DNA of 64,000 nucleotides from Actinoplanes derwentensis. Lineage in GTDB: Bacteria > Actinomycetota > Actinomycetes > Mycobacteriales > Micromonosporaceae. A model generated the notes under the pieces. The model made no database searches. It saw nothing but the letters and a program-made list of their open reading frames with translations, and was not told the origin of the DNA. Positions 26,010 through 35,409 of this stretch are shown one piece after another. The stretch lies in the NCBI RefSeq assembly GCF_900104725.1, contig NZ_LT629758.1, positions 5,966,501 to 6,030,500 of the forward strand, given 5' to 3'. Position numbers and translations under genes: made by a program. How positions within the stretch are numbered: position 1 is the first letter of the stretch; each line of letters opens with the position of its first letter.

Positions 26010-26469
26010 CGGCCCGGCCCGCCTCCTTCTTGGTGTTGGCCTTCCGCGCGTTCTCCACGAGATCGGGCAGGTTGATCGCGGAGGTCAGCAGCGTACCGAC
26101 CACGTCGTTGATGTCGACCTTGCCGGCGGCGAGGTCGCCGAACTTGATGCCGGGCAACACGTCGCCGCCGGTCATCTCGTCAATCTTGCCGAAGGCCGTG
26201 CCGCGCCCACGGCGCAGGGTCTCCAACATGGTCGACGCCAGCTCGGTCGGGGACATCGTGCGGTAGCGGGTGGTGTTGAAGGTGAGCCCGGTCAGTTCGC
26301 CACGGCCGTCGAACGTGGCGGTGACCATCTTGTTCGACGACTCGACGACCGTGGTCGCCTCGTTCATCTTCCGCTGGAAGTCCTCCAGCTTGCGCTGCTC
26401 CTCGGCGAGTTTGACCAGCATCGCCTCCAACTGGCCACTGCGCCGCGGAGCGCCCTGTTCGTCAGCCAT
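26002..26469 (-). CDS. YbaB/EbfC-family protein (EspL-like)
   Basis: The 155-residue protein has a long N-terminal helix (LEAMLVKLAEEQRKLEDFQRKMNEA). A YbaB core follows (VTATFDGRGELTGLTFN, MSPTELASTMLETLRRGR), then a polar C-terminal extension. YbaB proteins are dimeric nucleoid-associated proteins; EspL in mycobacterial ESX-1 is the related cytosolic partner that stabilises Esp substrates. Eight-base overlaps with both neighbours (26002/26009 and 26462/26469) indicate translational coupling. A chaperone-like role for nearby substrates is likely by analogy. Confidence 0.8.
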   Translation of the reverse strand: MADEQGAPRRSGQLEAMLVKLAEEQRKLEDFQRKMNEATTVVESSNKMVTATFDGRGELTGLTFNTTRYRTMSPTELASTMLETLRRGRGTAFGKIDEMTGGDVLPGIKFGDLAAGKVDINDVVGTLLTSAINLPDLVENARKANTKKEAGRADG

Positions 26470-27382
26470 CCCTGTCTCCCCTCATCGCCTTCTTGATCTC
26501 CTGGTCGAAGTCCTTACGGAAGTCCTCCCGGGCCGCTTCGAGGCGCTGCTCCTTACGGCCGAGGACGTTCCAGCCGTTCTCCTGGCCGCTGTTCCAGGCG
26601 GACGGGTCACCCTGGAGGCCGTTGCGTTTCGCGGCCGACGAATCGAACAGCGAACCGCCGCCACCCGGCCCGCCACCCATGCCACCGCCCATGCCACCGC
26701 CACCCATCGGCGGCATGAACGGCATCATCGGCGCGCCGGAACCCGCCGCGCCGCCGGCCGCCGGTGGACTGACCGGATCGCCGGGCTGGCCCAGGCCGAG
26801 GGTCGGGACGGCCGGGCGGAACAGGTCCGCCGGGGCGGACCCGCTGGACGCCAGCGTGAGCCCGCCGGAATCGCCACGGGCGGCTTCGATCAGTGCCCGG
26901 CCGATCGAGGGCTCCTCGACGGCCACCGGTGGCGGCGGCGATTGGCCACCGATCGTCAGGCCCACGTCGCGGTACGCGTTCGCCACGTCGTGCAGGATCT
27001 GCTGAGCCTGCTGGTCGTACGGGCCGTCCGCGCCGCCCGCCCGCTGCACCTTGAGGTCACGGACCCGGGCCTGTCCGGCGGCGAGCCCGTTCGCGGTGAT
27101 CCTCAGCTGGCGGCCGAGTTCGGCTTCGTCGAGTGTGTGCAGCAGCTCACGGGTACGGCGCAACGGCGCCTCCAGCCGTTCGCCGACGGCCGAGACCGAG
27201 TGGGACCACGCGTCGTCCAGTTCGCCGATCGCCCGGTCCAGCCGGCTCGCGATCGCCCGCAGGGCACGGCGCGCCTCGTCGAAGGCGGCGGCGCCACGCT
27301 CGACTTCAGACGGCGACGCCGCCTCCAGCACCGCCGAGACCTCCTGGAGGGTGTACGGCCGTCCTGCTCCCCGAGTGGTCAC
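26462..27382 (-). CDS. ESX-substrate-like protein with Gly/Met/Pro-rich centre
   Basis: The 306-residue protein has an N-terminal helical hairpin domain (residues 10-160: EVERGAAAFDEARRALRAIAS, DAWSHSVSAVGERLEAPLRRTREL). A low-complexity Pro/Gly/Met region follows (residues 205-250), then a C-terminal charged helix (EQRLEAAREDFRKDFDQEIKKAM). The segment LFDSSAAKRNGLQGDPSAWNSG and its layout recall Esp/PPE-type secreted proteins. It begins with GTG 27382, directly after the repeat-protein gene. Its exact role is unknown. Confidence 0.68.
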   Translation of the reverse strand: MTTRGAGRPYTLQEVSAVLEAASPSEVERGAAAFDEARRALRAIASRLDRAIGELDDAWSHSVSAVGERLEAPLRRTRELLHTLDEAELGRQLRITANGLAAGQARVRDLKVQRAGGADGPYDQQAQQILHDVANAYRDVGLTIGGQSPPPPVAVEEPSIGRALIEAARGDSGGLTLASSGSAPADLFRPAVPTLGLGQPGDPVSPPAAGGAAGSGAPMMPFMPPMGGGGMGGGMGGGPGGGGSLFDSSAAKRNGLQGDPSAWNSGQENGWNVLGRKEQRLEAAREDFRKDFDQEIKKAMRGDRDG

Positions 27383-27384
27383 GG

Positions 27385-30246
27385 TCAGTCCCGGCCCAGA
27401 GCCTTGCTGGAGACGACGCTGCCGTCGTCCTCACCCCACATGCCGTCCTCGCCGGCCAGCCAGGTGTTGCGCTCCCGGTCGCGATCGCCCTGGCCACCGG
27501 CACCTCCGCCACCCATCGGCGGGGACATCGGCATGCCGGAGCCAGCCGTCTGGCCGGCCGCAGTACCGGGCATGAGCGGAGTCATCTGGGAGTCTCTCGC
27601 CGCGGGGCCGGTGACGGGTGCCAGTTCCAGTGGGGCGGGCTGTTCGGGGTCACCGCCACCACCACCGCTTCCGCCACCACTGCCTCCGCCGCTTCCGCCT
27701 CCGCTACCGCCGCCACTGCCTGCGGTGTCCTTGCCGGTGAGGAAGTCGGAGAGTGAGGTGTGGTCGCCGCCCTCGTCGATCAGGTCGCCGATGACACCGT
27801 CGGCCGCCTTCTTGGCGTCCTCCAGCGCGTCGATACGGGCCTGCCGCTCGTCCTCGGTCAGTCCCTTCTCGCCGCCGCCGGACTCCAGCTCGTCGATCAT
27901 GTCGTCCAGCGACTCGTCCACCGCGTGCCTGGCCTCGGTGAGCGCGTTGTCGCGAAGCTGCTCGGCCTCGTCCGCGTCGATCTTCCCGTCGCCGTTGAGG
28001 TCGCCGCCGTTCTCGCCGAGCGCCTTCTCCATCGCGTCGTCGCCGAGCAGGCCCTCGATCGCCTCGTCGGCGGCCTCCTTCGCGTCCTCCAAGGCGTCGT
28101 CGCGGGCCGCCTGTTCCTCGGCGGAGAGGTCGTCCTTGTCACCGGTGGAGCTGTCGCCCTTCCCGTCGGTCGAGCTGTCGCCCTTGTCCCCGGTCGAGCC
28201 GATCGCGTCGGCGGCCGCCTTCCGGGCGTCCTCCAGCGCGTCGGCAGCGGACGGGTCGCCCGAGGTGGAGAGATCCTCGATGGCGTCGTCGGCGGCCTTC
28301 TTCGCCTCCTCCAGAGCCTTCTCGCGAGCCTCCTCGGGGGTGACGTCCCCCGCGTTGGTGTCGCCCAGGTCGTCGATGGCGTCGTTCGCCGCCTTCTTCG
28401 CCTCCTCCAGGGCCTTGTCGCGGGCCTCGTCGGCTGCCTTGTCGCCGGTGTCCTTACCCATCAGGTCGTCGATGGCCTCGTCCGAGGCCTTCTTGGCCTC
28501 GTCGAGTGCGTCCTGGCGAGCCTTCTCGGTCTCCGGGTCACCAGCTTCTACGGGGTCAGCCGACTCAAGACCTTCGATGGCTTCCTGCGCCGCCTCCTGA
28601 GCGTCCTCCAGCGCCTGCTCCCTGGCCTTCTCAGCGGCGGCCTCCTCCGCGGCGGGGTCGGCCGAGGACGTCGGGGGCAGGTCACTGCCCCCGCCGGTCC
28701 CACCGCCGCTGCCACCACCGGTCTCACCACTACCACCGCCGGACTCGCCGCCACCGGCTCCCAGTCCCTCGATGGCGTCGTTCGCCGCCTGCTGCGCGTC
28801 CTCCAGAGCCTTCTCGCGGGCCGCGGCGGCGTCGTCAGCCGCGCTACCGCCACTCGTGCCGGTCGCCTTCTTGCCGCCGGTCGACCCGCTCGTGGCACCC
28901 GGGGTGCCGGAGGTCGTCGGAATGCCGGAGCCGCCGCCGGTCTCGCCCGCGCCACTCTCCCCCGCGCCGAGGCCGTCGATGGCGTCGGAGGCCGCCTCCT
29001 TGGCGTCCTCGAGCGCGTCGTCGTACGTCGGTTCGCCGGTCTTGAGGTCGTCGATGGCGTCGTTCGCGGCCTTCTTGGCATCGTCCAGGGCCTGCTGACG
29101 CGCGGCGTCCTCCTTGCCCGAGCCGGAGCCCGAAGAACCGCCGCCGCTGCCGGTGCCAGCACCCGTGCCGGCACCGCTACCGCTGCCACTGCCTTCGCCG
29201 GATCCCTCGCCCTCGCCTTCACCTGAGCCGGATCCTGAGCCGGATCCTGAGCCGGACTCCTCGTCCTTCAAGTCCTCGAGGGCCTTATCGGCGGCTTCCT
29301 TCGCGTCGTCGAGCGCGGCGTCGTGTTCCGGGTCACCGTTCTTCAGGTCGTCGATGGCGTCGTTGACCTTGTCCTTGGCCTCGTCAAGGATGTCGTCCTT
29401 GTCGTCGCCCGAACCGCTGCCCGAGCCACCGCCCGTACCGCCGCCTTCTTCCTTCTCGTCCTTCTCGTCTTCGTCTTTCTCGTCCTCGTCCTTGCCGTCC
29501 CCGCCCTCGACCTCTTCGTCCTCGGGCTTGTTGTTGCCGCCGGTTCCGCCGCCTTCTTTGGGCTGCGTCTGCAGGTTGATGTCGAAGGGGCCGAAGCTCT
29601 CGGCGATGTCGCGGTAGCCCTGGGCCAATTGGTTCAGCCGGGCACGCAGATTGGTGAAGATCCAACGGTCGGAAGCCTTGACGGCGGCGGCCTTACCGTC
29701 GGTGATGTCATCGTCATACGACTTCTTGACATCCGACTTGGTGAGGTCCGCACCGGCCTTCCGATAGATCGAGGTGATCTGGTTGACCGCGCTCTCCTCG
29801 AGCTTCACGCGGAGCCGCTCGCCCTCGTTCTCGATGGCCGTCCACTCTTCGCGGAACTCTTTGATCGCGGTGCCGATGCCGTGGGAGTGCGCGCCGAAGT
29901 TGTACTTCCTGATGACGTCGAGCACGCCTTTGCGGCTCTTCTCGACCTTCTTCGCCACCAGGTCCTGGAAGGCGGTGCCCGCCGCGCCGCCCAGAAGCGA
30001 GTTGTCCTCACTCGTGCCGGCGATCTTCTTGGCGAGATCCTCCAGGCCGTCGAGCATGTGCTCCATCTCGCCCAGGGAGCTGGTCCAGTACTTGCCGGCG
30101 TCGTACCAGGCGTTGTCGGCGGGATTCGTCACCGCCAGCAGGTCCTCCACGTAGGCCTTGAGTTGGGCCTTGTCGGTGTATTTGGCGAACTTCTCGCCAA
30201 CCGGCGGGCTCTTCTCGTCGAATGTCCCGACTTCACCCGTGGCCAC
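27385..30246 (-). CDS. 953-residue acidic repeat protein, probable type VII substrate
   Basis: GTG 30246 follows GGGGTGAG. Residues 1-230 are helical, with [24 protein letters not shown] like the N-terminus of large WXG-type substrates. From about residue 280 there are 13 imperfect copies of a helix with consensus [16 protein letters not shown], separated by Gly/Ser/Asp-rich linkers. One copy is preceded by a canonical EF-hand loop [12 protein letters not shown] (27967-28002), predicting calcium binding. A Gly/Ser tract follows. The C-terminus ([19 protein letters not shown]) has the TWL-x-ED-x-WG tail common in actinobacterial WXG-linked proteins. It lacks a classical signal peptide and is therefore a likely ESX substrate. 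Confidence 0.75.
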   Translation of the reverse strand: MATGEVGTFDEKSPPVGEKFAKYTDKAQLKAYVEDLLAVTNPADNAWYDAGKYWTSSLGEMEHMLDGLEDLAKKIAGTSEDNSLLGGAAGTAFQDLVAKKVEKSRKGVLDVIRKYNFGAHSHGIGTAIKEFREEWTAIENEGERLRVKLEESAVNQITSIYRKAGADLTKSDVKKSYDDDITDGKAAAVKASDRWIFTNLRARLNQLAQGYRDIAESFGPFDINLQTQPKEGGGTGGNNKPEDEEVEGGDGKDEDEKDEDEKDEKEEGGGTGGGSGSGSGDDKDDILDEAKDKVNDAIDDLKNGDPEHDAALDDAKEAADKALEDLKDEESGSGSGSGSGSGEGEGEGSGEGSGSGSGAGTGAGTGSGGGSSGSGSGKEDAARQQALDDAKKAANDAIDDLKTGEPTYDDALEDAKEAASDAIDGLGAGESGAGETGGGSGIPTTSGTPGATSGSTGGKKATGTSGGSAADDAAAAREKALEDAQQAANDAIEGLGAGGGESGGGSGETGGGSGGGTGGGSDLPPTSSADPAAEEAAAEKAREQALEDAQEAAQEAIEGLESADPVEAGDPETEKARQDALDEAKKASDEAIDDLMGKDTGDKAADEARDKALEEAKKAANDAIDDLGDTNAGDVTPEEAREKALEEAKKAADDAIEDLSTSGDPSAADALEDARKAAADAIGSTGDKGDSSTDGKGDSSTGDKDDLSAEEQAARDDALEDAKEAADEAIEGLLGDDAMEKALGENGGDLNGDGKIDADEAEQLRDNALTEARHAVDESLDDMIDELESGGGEKGLTEDERQARIDALEDAKKAADGVIGDLIDEGGDHTSLSDFLTGKDTAGSGGGSGGGSGGGSGGGSGGGGGDPEQPAPLELAPVTGPAARDSQMTPLMPGTAAGQTAGSGMPMSPPMGGGGAGGQGDRDRERNTWLAGEDGMWGEDDGSVVSSKALGRD
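27775..29396 (-). repeat. 13 protein-coding helical repeats
   Basis: Thirteen copies of about 16 residues plus variable linkers are encoded here. Linkers are rich in Gly, Ser and Thr, and the helices alternate Ala with Asp/Glu/Lys, which suits coiled-coil or solenoid packing. Copies differ at the DNA level, so the array is old rather than a recent slippage product. Confidence 0.85.
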
Positions 30247-30348
30247 AACTCACCCCAAAGACTCGAGCCCTGCACAAGAGTTCGCGCCGCCGGCCGACGG
30301 GCGAGGAAAGGCACCGGGCAGCTTGATCAGCTCCCCGGTATCACCTGA

Positions 30349-30651
30349 CTACCTGACGTCGCCGAACCGGTTACCGGAACGGACGTCCTGCGCCTGCATG
30401 TCGTCGGCACGGACACCGAGTTCGGTGGCGAGCTCGTGCACGATCTGGTTCATGTCACCGAAGTTCTTCTCGATGCGCAGCGACAGCTCGTTGTAGTTCG
30501 CGGCCGCCGGACCGGTCCAGTTGTCCAGCGCGGTGCCGGTCTCCATCGAGAGCTTCTGAATGAGCCCCTCGACGGCCTTGTTGACGTTGTTCATCTTCGT
30601 GATGCCTTCGAAGATCTGGCTGTAGTCATAACCGATGAAATCGTCGGGCAT
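30349..30651 (-). CDS. WXG100/ESAT-6-like protein
   Basis: The 100-residue protein is a classical WXG100 member: two helices with NWTG (Trp-x-Gly) at the turn (TALDNWTGPAAANYNEL), and length near 100. The C-terminal GVRADDMQAQD resembles the YxxxD/E-type export signal region but lacks the Tyr. It is paired with the 109-residue gene at 30692 and placed between eccB and the repeat protein, as EsxA/EsxB pairs usually are. Confidence 0.9.
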   Translation of the reverse strand: MPDDFIGYDYSQIFEGITKMNNVNKAVEGLIQKLSMETGTALDNWTGPAAANYNELSLRIEKNFGDMNQIVHELATELGVRADDMQAQDVRSGNRFGDVR

Positions 30652-30691
30652 GTCGTTCTCCTATTCCGTGTTCCGTACGCCGCGGGGTGGC

Positions 30692-31021
30692 TCAGATGTC
30701 TTTGAGGATGCTCACGCCGACCGTGCCGATCTGACCGGCGTTGTCGTAGTCCTGCTGATCGAAGTCCTGAATGGTGCCGTCCACGTTCCCGGCCATCGTG
30801 TTCAGGTCGGCGATGATGAGCTTCAACTCGCTGACCCACGAGTCACGCGCGCTGAGCAGCGCCCGCATCATCGCGCCGTCGCAGTGCTCGTCCATGACGG
30901 CGACTGCCTCGTCGAAGTGCTGCACCTCGAGACCGACGTCGACCGCCGTCTCGCGGTGGTCGGTGGCTACCCGGCCGGCAACGCTCGGATCGAGTTTGGT
31001 GTTCGCATTGGGGCTGCTCAT
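30692..31021 (-). CDS. ESX partner protein (WXG-like)
   Basis: ATG 31021 is preceded by GGGGAGAAG. The 109-residue helical protein has a turn with RDSWVSELK (Trp-x-Ser instead of Trp-x-Gly) between helices EAVAVMDEHCDGAMMRALL and LIIADLNTMAG. It is the likely heterodimer partner of the 100-residue WXG100 protein 40 bases downstream. The upstream in-frame extension to 31189 overlaps the eccB end and is not used. Confidence 0.82.
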   Translation of the reverse strand: MSSPNANTKLDPSVAGRVATDHRETAVDVGLEVQHFDEAVAVMDEHCDGAMMRALLSARDSWVSELKLIIADLNTMAGNVDGTIQDFDQQDYDNAGQIGTVGVSILKDI

Positions 31022-31136
31022 CGGGTTTCTTCTCCCCTTCTGGACACTGACGAACTGGTACGGATATGGAATCAGCCGGTGCCGTGATCGAACCGGTCCA
31101 TCCAGGACGGGAGCGCTTTGGAGGGGATATCCCCCG

Positions 31137-32549
31137 TCAACCGCCCCAGACCAGGCTCTGCAACGCGGCGGCCGGATCCAGCACCGCACCGGTGGGGAGC
31201 AGTTCGAGCAGCTCCGACGGCACGTCCACCGGGGTCTGGCCGGAGTAGCCGAGCGCCTGGACGCCGTCCGGCCGCAACGGATGTTTCACGCCGTACTCGG
31301 TGATCAGGAAGAGGGCGCCACCGGGAGTTCCCGGCGCGTAGGGGTTGCGGGCCAGCACACCGGTACCGGCGGCGATCAGCACCCGGTCCACCGTGCCGCC
31401 CGCCGCGGTGAGCCGGGGCACCGGAAGCGCGGCGTCGGCGGCCGCGGCGGAGACCCGGGAGAGACTGACCGACACGGTCGTACCGGACGAGCGGAAGGCG
31501 ACACACGGCAACCCGCCTCCCCCGGTCACCGGCGACGGCGGTGCCGGCGGATAGCCCTCCATCAGTTCGGTGCTCTTGCTGACCGTCGCACCGGCCAACT
31601 CGTCCGGCCGGATCGGGATCGGCACCACGGCGCCGCCCGCGTACGCCTGCCTGATCGCCGGATCCGCCAGCAGCAGCGCCGCGCTGGTCCGGCTCAGCCG
31701 CACGAACCCGTCACCGCGGGCCAGGAACTGCTCACTGGTCCCGCTGGCCGGGTTCTGCACCTCGTAGATCTGGCCGATCGTGCTGGCCCGGCCGCTGATC
31801 GACGGCCCGGTCCGGCCACGGTTCGCGACGACGGGGAACGCCAGGTCCCGGCCGGGCGGGATCGGGTTCAGCCAGGCGGCGGTGACCAGCGCCGGTTCGA
31901 CGGCCGCATAACCGAGCGCCACCGCGGCCGTCTCGGTCAGGCGGTAGCGGCGGCCCTGCCAGATGAGGTACGTCTTCAGGTCCGCGGTCTGCGCCAGGAA
32001 CGCCTGGTTCCCGGTGACCGCGACCGGTGCCGTCACGTCGCCGAGCAGCAGCGTGGTGGCGGGAGCACCGGCCGGGGTCGGCGGTTGCGCGCAGACCGTC
32101 CACGCGCCGGTGTAGAGCCGGCTCGCGGCGGGCACCGAGTCGGGTGCGCCGGGGATGCCGATCGGCGCGCCCACCGGAATGCCCTTCAGCGACTCCCGGG
32201 ACACCTGGACCATCCGCGGGTCGGAGTCGCCGCCCAGCACCAGCCGGGCGGACGAGTAGTTGAGCACCGGCCGGAGCTGGTCGCCCATCAACAAGTAGCG
32301 GGCGCCGGTCTCCTTCACCGCGATGACCACACCGGCCTGTCGCCAGGACTTGTCGCCGCCGGGCCGGAAGATGCCGTAGATGCCGAAGCCGCCCGCGATC
32401 ACCACGGCCAGCAGGATGCCGATGACAAAACCGAGCATGGCCCGGTGGTTCGGCGGCTCGTACGGGTCCGGGCGCCCTTTCATCAGCGCCGCGTTGAGGC
32501 GGCTGACGACGTAGAAGTAGGCGTGGACCTGATCTCTGCGGGACTCCAC
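31137..32549 (-). CDS. eccB: type VII secretion protein EccB
   Basis: The 470-residue protein starts with the typical EccB N-terminus (SRRDQVHAYFYVVSRLNAALM), one membrane helix at residues 38-61, and a large periplasmic part. Core elements are YLLMGDQLRPVLNYSSARLVLG, PVGAPIGIPGAPDSVP, VEPALVTAAWL and YGVKHPLRPDGVQALGY. EccB belongs to the membrane channel complex with EccC and EccD, and its outer domain reaches into the periplasm. GTG 32549 abuts the eccD stop (32551), so translation is coupled. Confidence 0.96.
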   Translation of the reverse strand: MESRRDQVHAYFYVVSRLNAALMKGRPDPYEPPNHRAMLGFVIGILLAVVIAGGFGIYGIFRPGGDKSWRQAGVVIAVKETGARYLLMGDQLRPVLNYSSARLVLGGDSDPRMVQVSRESLKGIPVGAPIGIPGAPDSVPAASRLYTGAWTVCAQPPTPAGAPATTLLLGDVTAPVAVTGNQAFLAQTADLKTYLIWQGRRYRLTETAAVALGYAAVEPALVTAAWLNPIPPGRDLAFPVVANRGRTGPSISGRASTIGQIYEVQNPASGTSEQFLARGDGFVRLSRTSAALLLADPAIRQAYAGGAVVPIPIRPDELAGATVSKSTELMEGYPPAPPSPVTGGGGLPCVAFRSSGTTVSVSLSRVSAAAADAALPVPRLTAAGGTVDRVLIAAGTGVLARNPYAPGTPGGALFLITEYGVKHPLRPDGVQALGYSGQTPVDVPSELLELLPTGAVLDPAAALQSLVWGG

Positions 32550-32550
32550 C

Positions 32551-33966
32551 TCAGCTCGCCCAGGCCCGGACCATCTGGTAGATCCCGAGCACCGCGGCGA
32601 GCAGCGGGATCAGGGCGACCGCGAAGCCGATCTCCAGGACGTCCACGGCCCGGCCCCAGTACGGCCGCAGCCGGCGCCCGGGCATCGTGCCGGCCGCCGT
32701 CAGCGCGAGGGCGGCGGTCACGGTCACGGCGGGGACCAGCACCGCCGCGCGGATCAGGTCGTCCTGGTCCGCGCCGAAGCGGAACAGGACGAAGAGGACC
32801 AGTGTCGCCGCCGGTGTCATCACCGCCCAGCGGACCACCATGCCGGTCAGATGCCGGGCGCGCATGCTCATCAGCGTCGCGATCACCAGCGCCATGATCA
32901 TCGGCCACATGCCGCCGGGGTGGATCAGCACCGCGGCCATCAGGATCTGCCCGGTGCCCAGGCCGACGGCGAGCGCGGCGAGATAGGCGAGGCCGGCGGT
33001 GCCACGCTCGACCACGAGGCGGTACGGCATCGGGTCGATGTCCTCGGAGAGCTGCTCGGGTTTGCCGGGCAGCAGTGGCAGTGCCAGCCCGCCGAGCCGG
33101 AACCCGAGGGGCGGCAGCATCACCCCCGCGATCAGGCTGAGCACGAGACCGCTGGCGGCGGCCTCCTGCGGTGTCACCGGTCCGACCGCGGCGAGCAGAG
33201 CCGGCACCGCGACGCTCACCACGAACGTGATGGCGCCGGTGAACAGCAGACCCGAGTCGGCCACGGCGGAGAGGCCGGCGGCCAGCGTGACCAGTGCGGC
33301 GAGGGCGGCGAGGGAGATCCGGACCGACGACGGCGCGTGCGGGGCGATCGCCTCCGAGCCGAGCCAGCCGGCGAACGAGGCGTACCCGGCGGCCGCGGCG
33401 GCGAGCACCGTGCCGGTCTGCGGGTCCGGTACCGCCCGGCTGACCAGACCGGCGGCTGAGAGCAGCGCGACGGCGAGGACGGCGGCGACGGTGGCGCGCC
33501 AGACGGCCGGACCGCCGAAACCCAGCATGACCAGGCCGGCGGTCAGCGCGAGGCAGCCCTGGGCCAGGAACATCGAGCGGGTACGGCCGTCCGACCATTT
33601 CCACGGGCTGGTCCGGGCCTGCTCGCCCACACCGTCGACGAGATCGTCGAAGTCGATCGGCGGCAACTGTTCGGCGCGGGGCCGGAAGTGCAGCGCCTCG
33701 CCGTCGAGGAGGTTCAGCTCGACGGCGGAGCGCTCCTCGTCCAGCGGCGCCTCACCGATGCGCTGCACGACCCAGCCGTCGTGTTCGGCGCCGTGGTCGG
33801 CCGCCTCCGGGCTGAGCTGCATCAGCACGGCCGGCAGCAGGTCGATCAGCGGCGCCTCGCCGGGCAGCGCCACGTCCACGGCTTTCTCACCGAGGACGAA
33901 GCGCAGACGGACCGGCGCGGCGAGGCGTTGTCGGGTCAGGCGTTCCATGTATCCGCTACCCGTCAC
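32551..33966 (-). CDS. eccD: type VII secretion integral membrane protein EccD
   Basis: The 471-residue protein has an N-terminal ubiquitin-like domain (residues 15-95: APVRLRFVLGEKAVDVALPGEAPLIDLLP, LLDGEALHFRP). About 11 hydrophobic helices follow, separated by the cytoplasmic loop LPLLPGKPEQLSEDIDPMPYR. EccD forms the membrane vestibule of the ESX complex. Start GTG 33966 or ATG 33948 (MERLTRQRL) are both possible. It lies in the operon between a substrate-like gene and eccB. Confidence 0.95.
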   Translation of the reverse strand: MTGSGYMERLTRQRLAAPVRLRFVLGEKAVDVALPGEAPLIDLLPAVLMQLSPEAADHGAEHDGWVVQRIGEAPLDEERSAVELNLLDGEALHFRPRAEQLPPIDFDDLVDGVGEQARTSPWKWSDGRTRSMFLAQGCLALTAGLVMLGFGGPAVWRATVAAVLAVALLSAAGLVSRAVPDPQTGTVLAAAAAGYASFAGWLGSEAIAPHAPSSVRISLAALAALVTLAAGLSAVADSGLLFTGAITFVVSVAVPALLAAVGPVTPQEAAASGLVLSLIAGVMLPPLGFRLGGLALPLLPGKPEQLSEDIDPMPYRLVVERGTAGLAYLAALAVGLGTGQILMAAVLIHPGGMWPMIMALVIATLMSMRARHLTGMVVRWAVMTPAATLVLFVLFRFGADQDDLIRAAVLVPAVTVTAALALTAAGTMPGRRLRPYWGRAVDVLEIGFAVALIPLLAAVLGIYQMVRAWAS

Positions 33967-33987
33967 ATCGTGACATGACCACGGTCA

Positions 33988-34827
33988 CTAGGCCCTCACC
34001 CAGCTACGGGTGCCGTTGTCGACCCACGCCACGCTGTTGTACCAGTAGATCTTCTGACCCCTGGAGTTCGTCTGGTGCTCACCGTTGACCGAGTACCAGG
34101 TGTAGTCCTTGCCCGCGTGCCGGTGGTCGCGGTGGTCCTTGTAGATGTTCGGCTCGGCCTTGGCGTCCGGCTCGCGTTTCGGGTCGAAGCTCTCGCCGGT
34201 GTTCGGCTTGCCGCTGCCGGGGCCGGTCTCCGGCGGCTTCTCGGCCACCTTGCCGTCGACGAAGGTCTCGGTCAGGTCGAGGCCGGACTTGCCGTCCGGT
34301 CCGTACCCGTCGTTCTTCTTGAGGGTGTCCTCGAGCCCCAGGTGCTTCAGGTCGTCCTTGTTGAGGGTGTCGAGGTCGAGCTTGCCGTCCTTGAAGGTGT
34401 CCTCGTCCTTCGGATCCTCATCGGCGATGGTGTCGTAGTCGGCGAGCCACTTGTCCGTCGTCAGCGGCGGGATGTCCGTCTGGTCCATCTTCTTGATGCT
34501 GTCGAGAGCCGTCGTACCGGCCTTGCTGACCGCGTCGGCGTTGTTCTCGTCGAGGCCGGTGAAGGCGTCCGCGATCGCGATCAGGCCGGTCTTGACGTCG
34601 TCCAGCGTCTTACGAAGGTGTTTGACGTGCGCGGCCACGGCGTCCTGGCGATCCTTGTTCAGGTGCTCCAGCCAGGTGGCGACCTCGAACTTGCCCGCGT
34701 TCCCGTCGACCTTCTCCAGTTTCGGGACGGCCGAGAGGAAGTCGTCGACGATCTCGCCGATCTGTTTCGCGGCCGACTTCAGCCCCTCCGGGCGTACGGA
34801 CGTATTGGTCTCGCTCTTGGTGGCCAC
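33988..34827 (-). CDS. ESX-associated protein with WXG-like N-terminus and distinct C-terminal domain
   Basis: GGAGG touches an ATG at 34833 and lies 6 bases before GTG 34827, so GTG 34827 is chosen. Residues 10-105 are helical and related to the 110-residue upstream protein: FEVATWLEHLNKDRQDAVAAH here, FDTARWLGDLVTDRRDTVLAH there. An acidic linker follows. The C-terminal ~60 residues (HRHAGKDYTWYSVNGEHQTN, KIYWYNSVAWVDNG) form an aromatic-rich small domain I cannot name. The layout, ESX-type targeting module plus C-terminal cargo, suggests a secreted protein. Confidence 0.72.
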   Translation of the reverse strand: MATKSETNTSVRPEGLKSAAKQIGEIVDDFLSAVPKLEKVDGNAGKFEVATWLEHLNKDRQDAVAAHVKHLRKTLDDVKTGLIAIADAFTGLDENNADAVSKAGTTALDSIKKMDQTDIPPLTTDKWLADYDTIADEDPKDEDTFKDGKLDLDTLNKDDLKHLGLEDTLKKNDGYGPDGKSGLDLTETFVDGKVAEKPPETGPGSGKPNTGESFDPKREPDAKAEPNIYKDHRDHRHAGKDYTWYSVNGEHQTNSRGQKIYWYNSVAWVDNGTRSWVRA

Positions 34828-34833
34828 GACCAT

Positions 34834-34838
34834 CCTCC
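34834..34838 (-). promoter_or_regulatory. ribosome-binding site deciding the start at 34827
   Basis: GGAGG on the minus strand is directly adjacent to ATG 34833 (no spacer) and 6 bases before GTG 34827. The spacing favours GTG. Confidence 0.6.
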
Positions 34839-34926
34839 CGAGGACATCAGACCGGATCCTTCCGGCCAGACGCTAGGCACGACATACACCGGTGGCCGGG
34901 CCCGGAGCGCCGGACGGTCAGATCAC

Positions 34927-34942
34927 AGGGAAACCCCTCACC
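34927..34942. repeat. 16-base direct repeat, copy 1
   Basis: AGGGAAACCCCTCACC here is identical to 35410-35425 in the eccC leader. This copy spans the stop codon of the 110-residue gene. Confidence 0.7.
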
Positions 34943-35270
34943 CGGACGGCGGGGAGCCGAACCCGTCGACGGCCGCCGCGTTGTCGACCTCGGCCGCCTC
35001 GAACTCGCCGGCGATCCGCAGCAGCGCCGCGTCGACCTCGGCGAGCGTCGCGCGCAGGTAGGCGGCGTGGGCGAGAACGGTGTCGCGACGATCGGTGACC
35101 AGGTCGCCGAGCCATCGAGCGGTGTCGAAGTCACCGAGGTCGGGAACGTAGCCGTACAGCTGGTCGACGGTCTGGGCGTGCTCGTCGAGGAGCGCGCCGA
35201 ACACCGCCGCGAGGTCCCTCAGGCGCTGGACATCGACCTTCGTCTCCTCCGGCACGTTCCCGCTCCCCAT
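34938..35270 (-). CDS. small WXG-like ESX protein
   Basis: The 110-residue helical protein has a central motif FDTARWLGDLVTDRRDTVLAHAAYLR, with a Trp-x-Gly turn (RWLGD), and ends with a Gly/Pro tail. It is paralogous to the N-terminus of the neighbouring 279-residue protein. It is the first gene of the long ecc run on the minus strand and shares a 170-base divergent region with eccC. It is probably an EspC/WXG-type substrate or chaperone. Confidence 0.75.
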   Translation of the reverse strand: MGSGNVPEETKVDVQRLRDLAAVFGALLDEHAQTVDQLYGYVPDLGDFDTARWLGDLVTDRRDTVLAHAAYLRATLAEVDAALLRIAGEFEAAEVDNAAAVDGFGSPPSG

Positions 35271-35409
35271 TGAGGATTTGTGTTGCTATGGTGGGCTTTC
35301 TTCTTCAGCTGAGGTCCCGCAGCCCGTCACGGCAAACGCGGAACCTTCCGAGACGGTAGGCACGGTGTGCCTCGACGCGGGCGCACGCCGCACGGCGCCC
35401 GGCCGGATC

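Noticed and set aside
35339..35350. CGGAACCTTCCG inverted repeat as an ECF promoter of eccC
   Set aside because: GAAC is present, but no CGTT lies 16-18 bases downstream, so it does not fit the island box.
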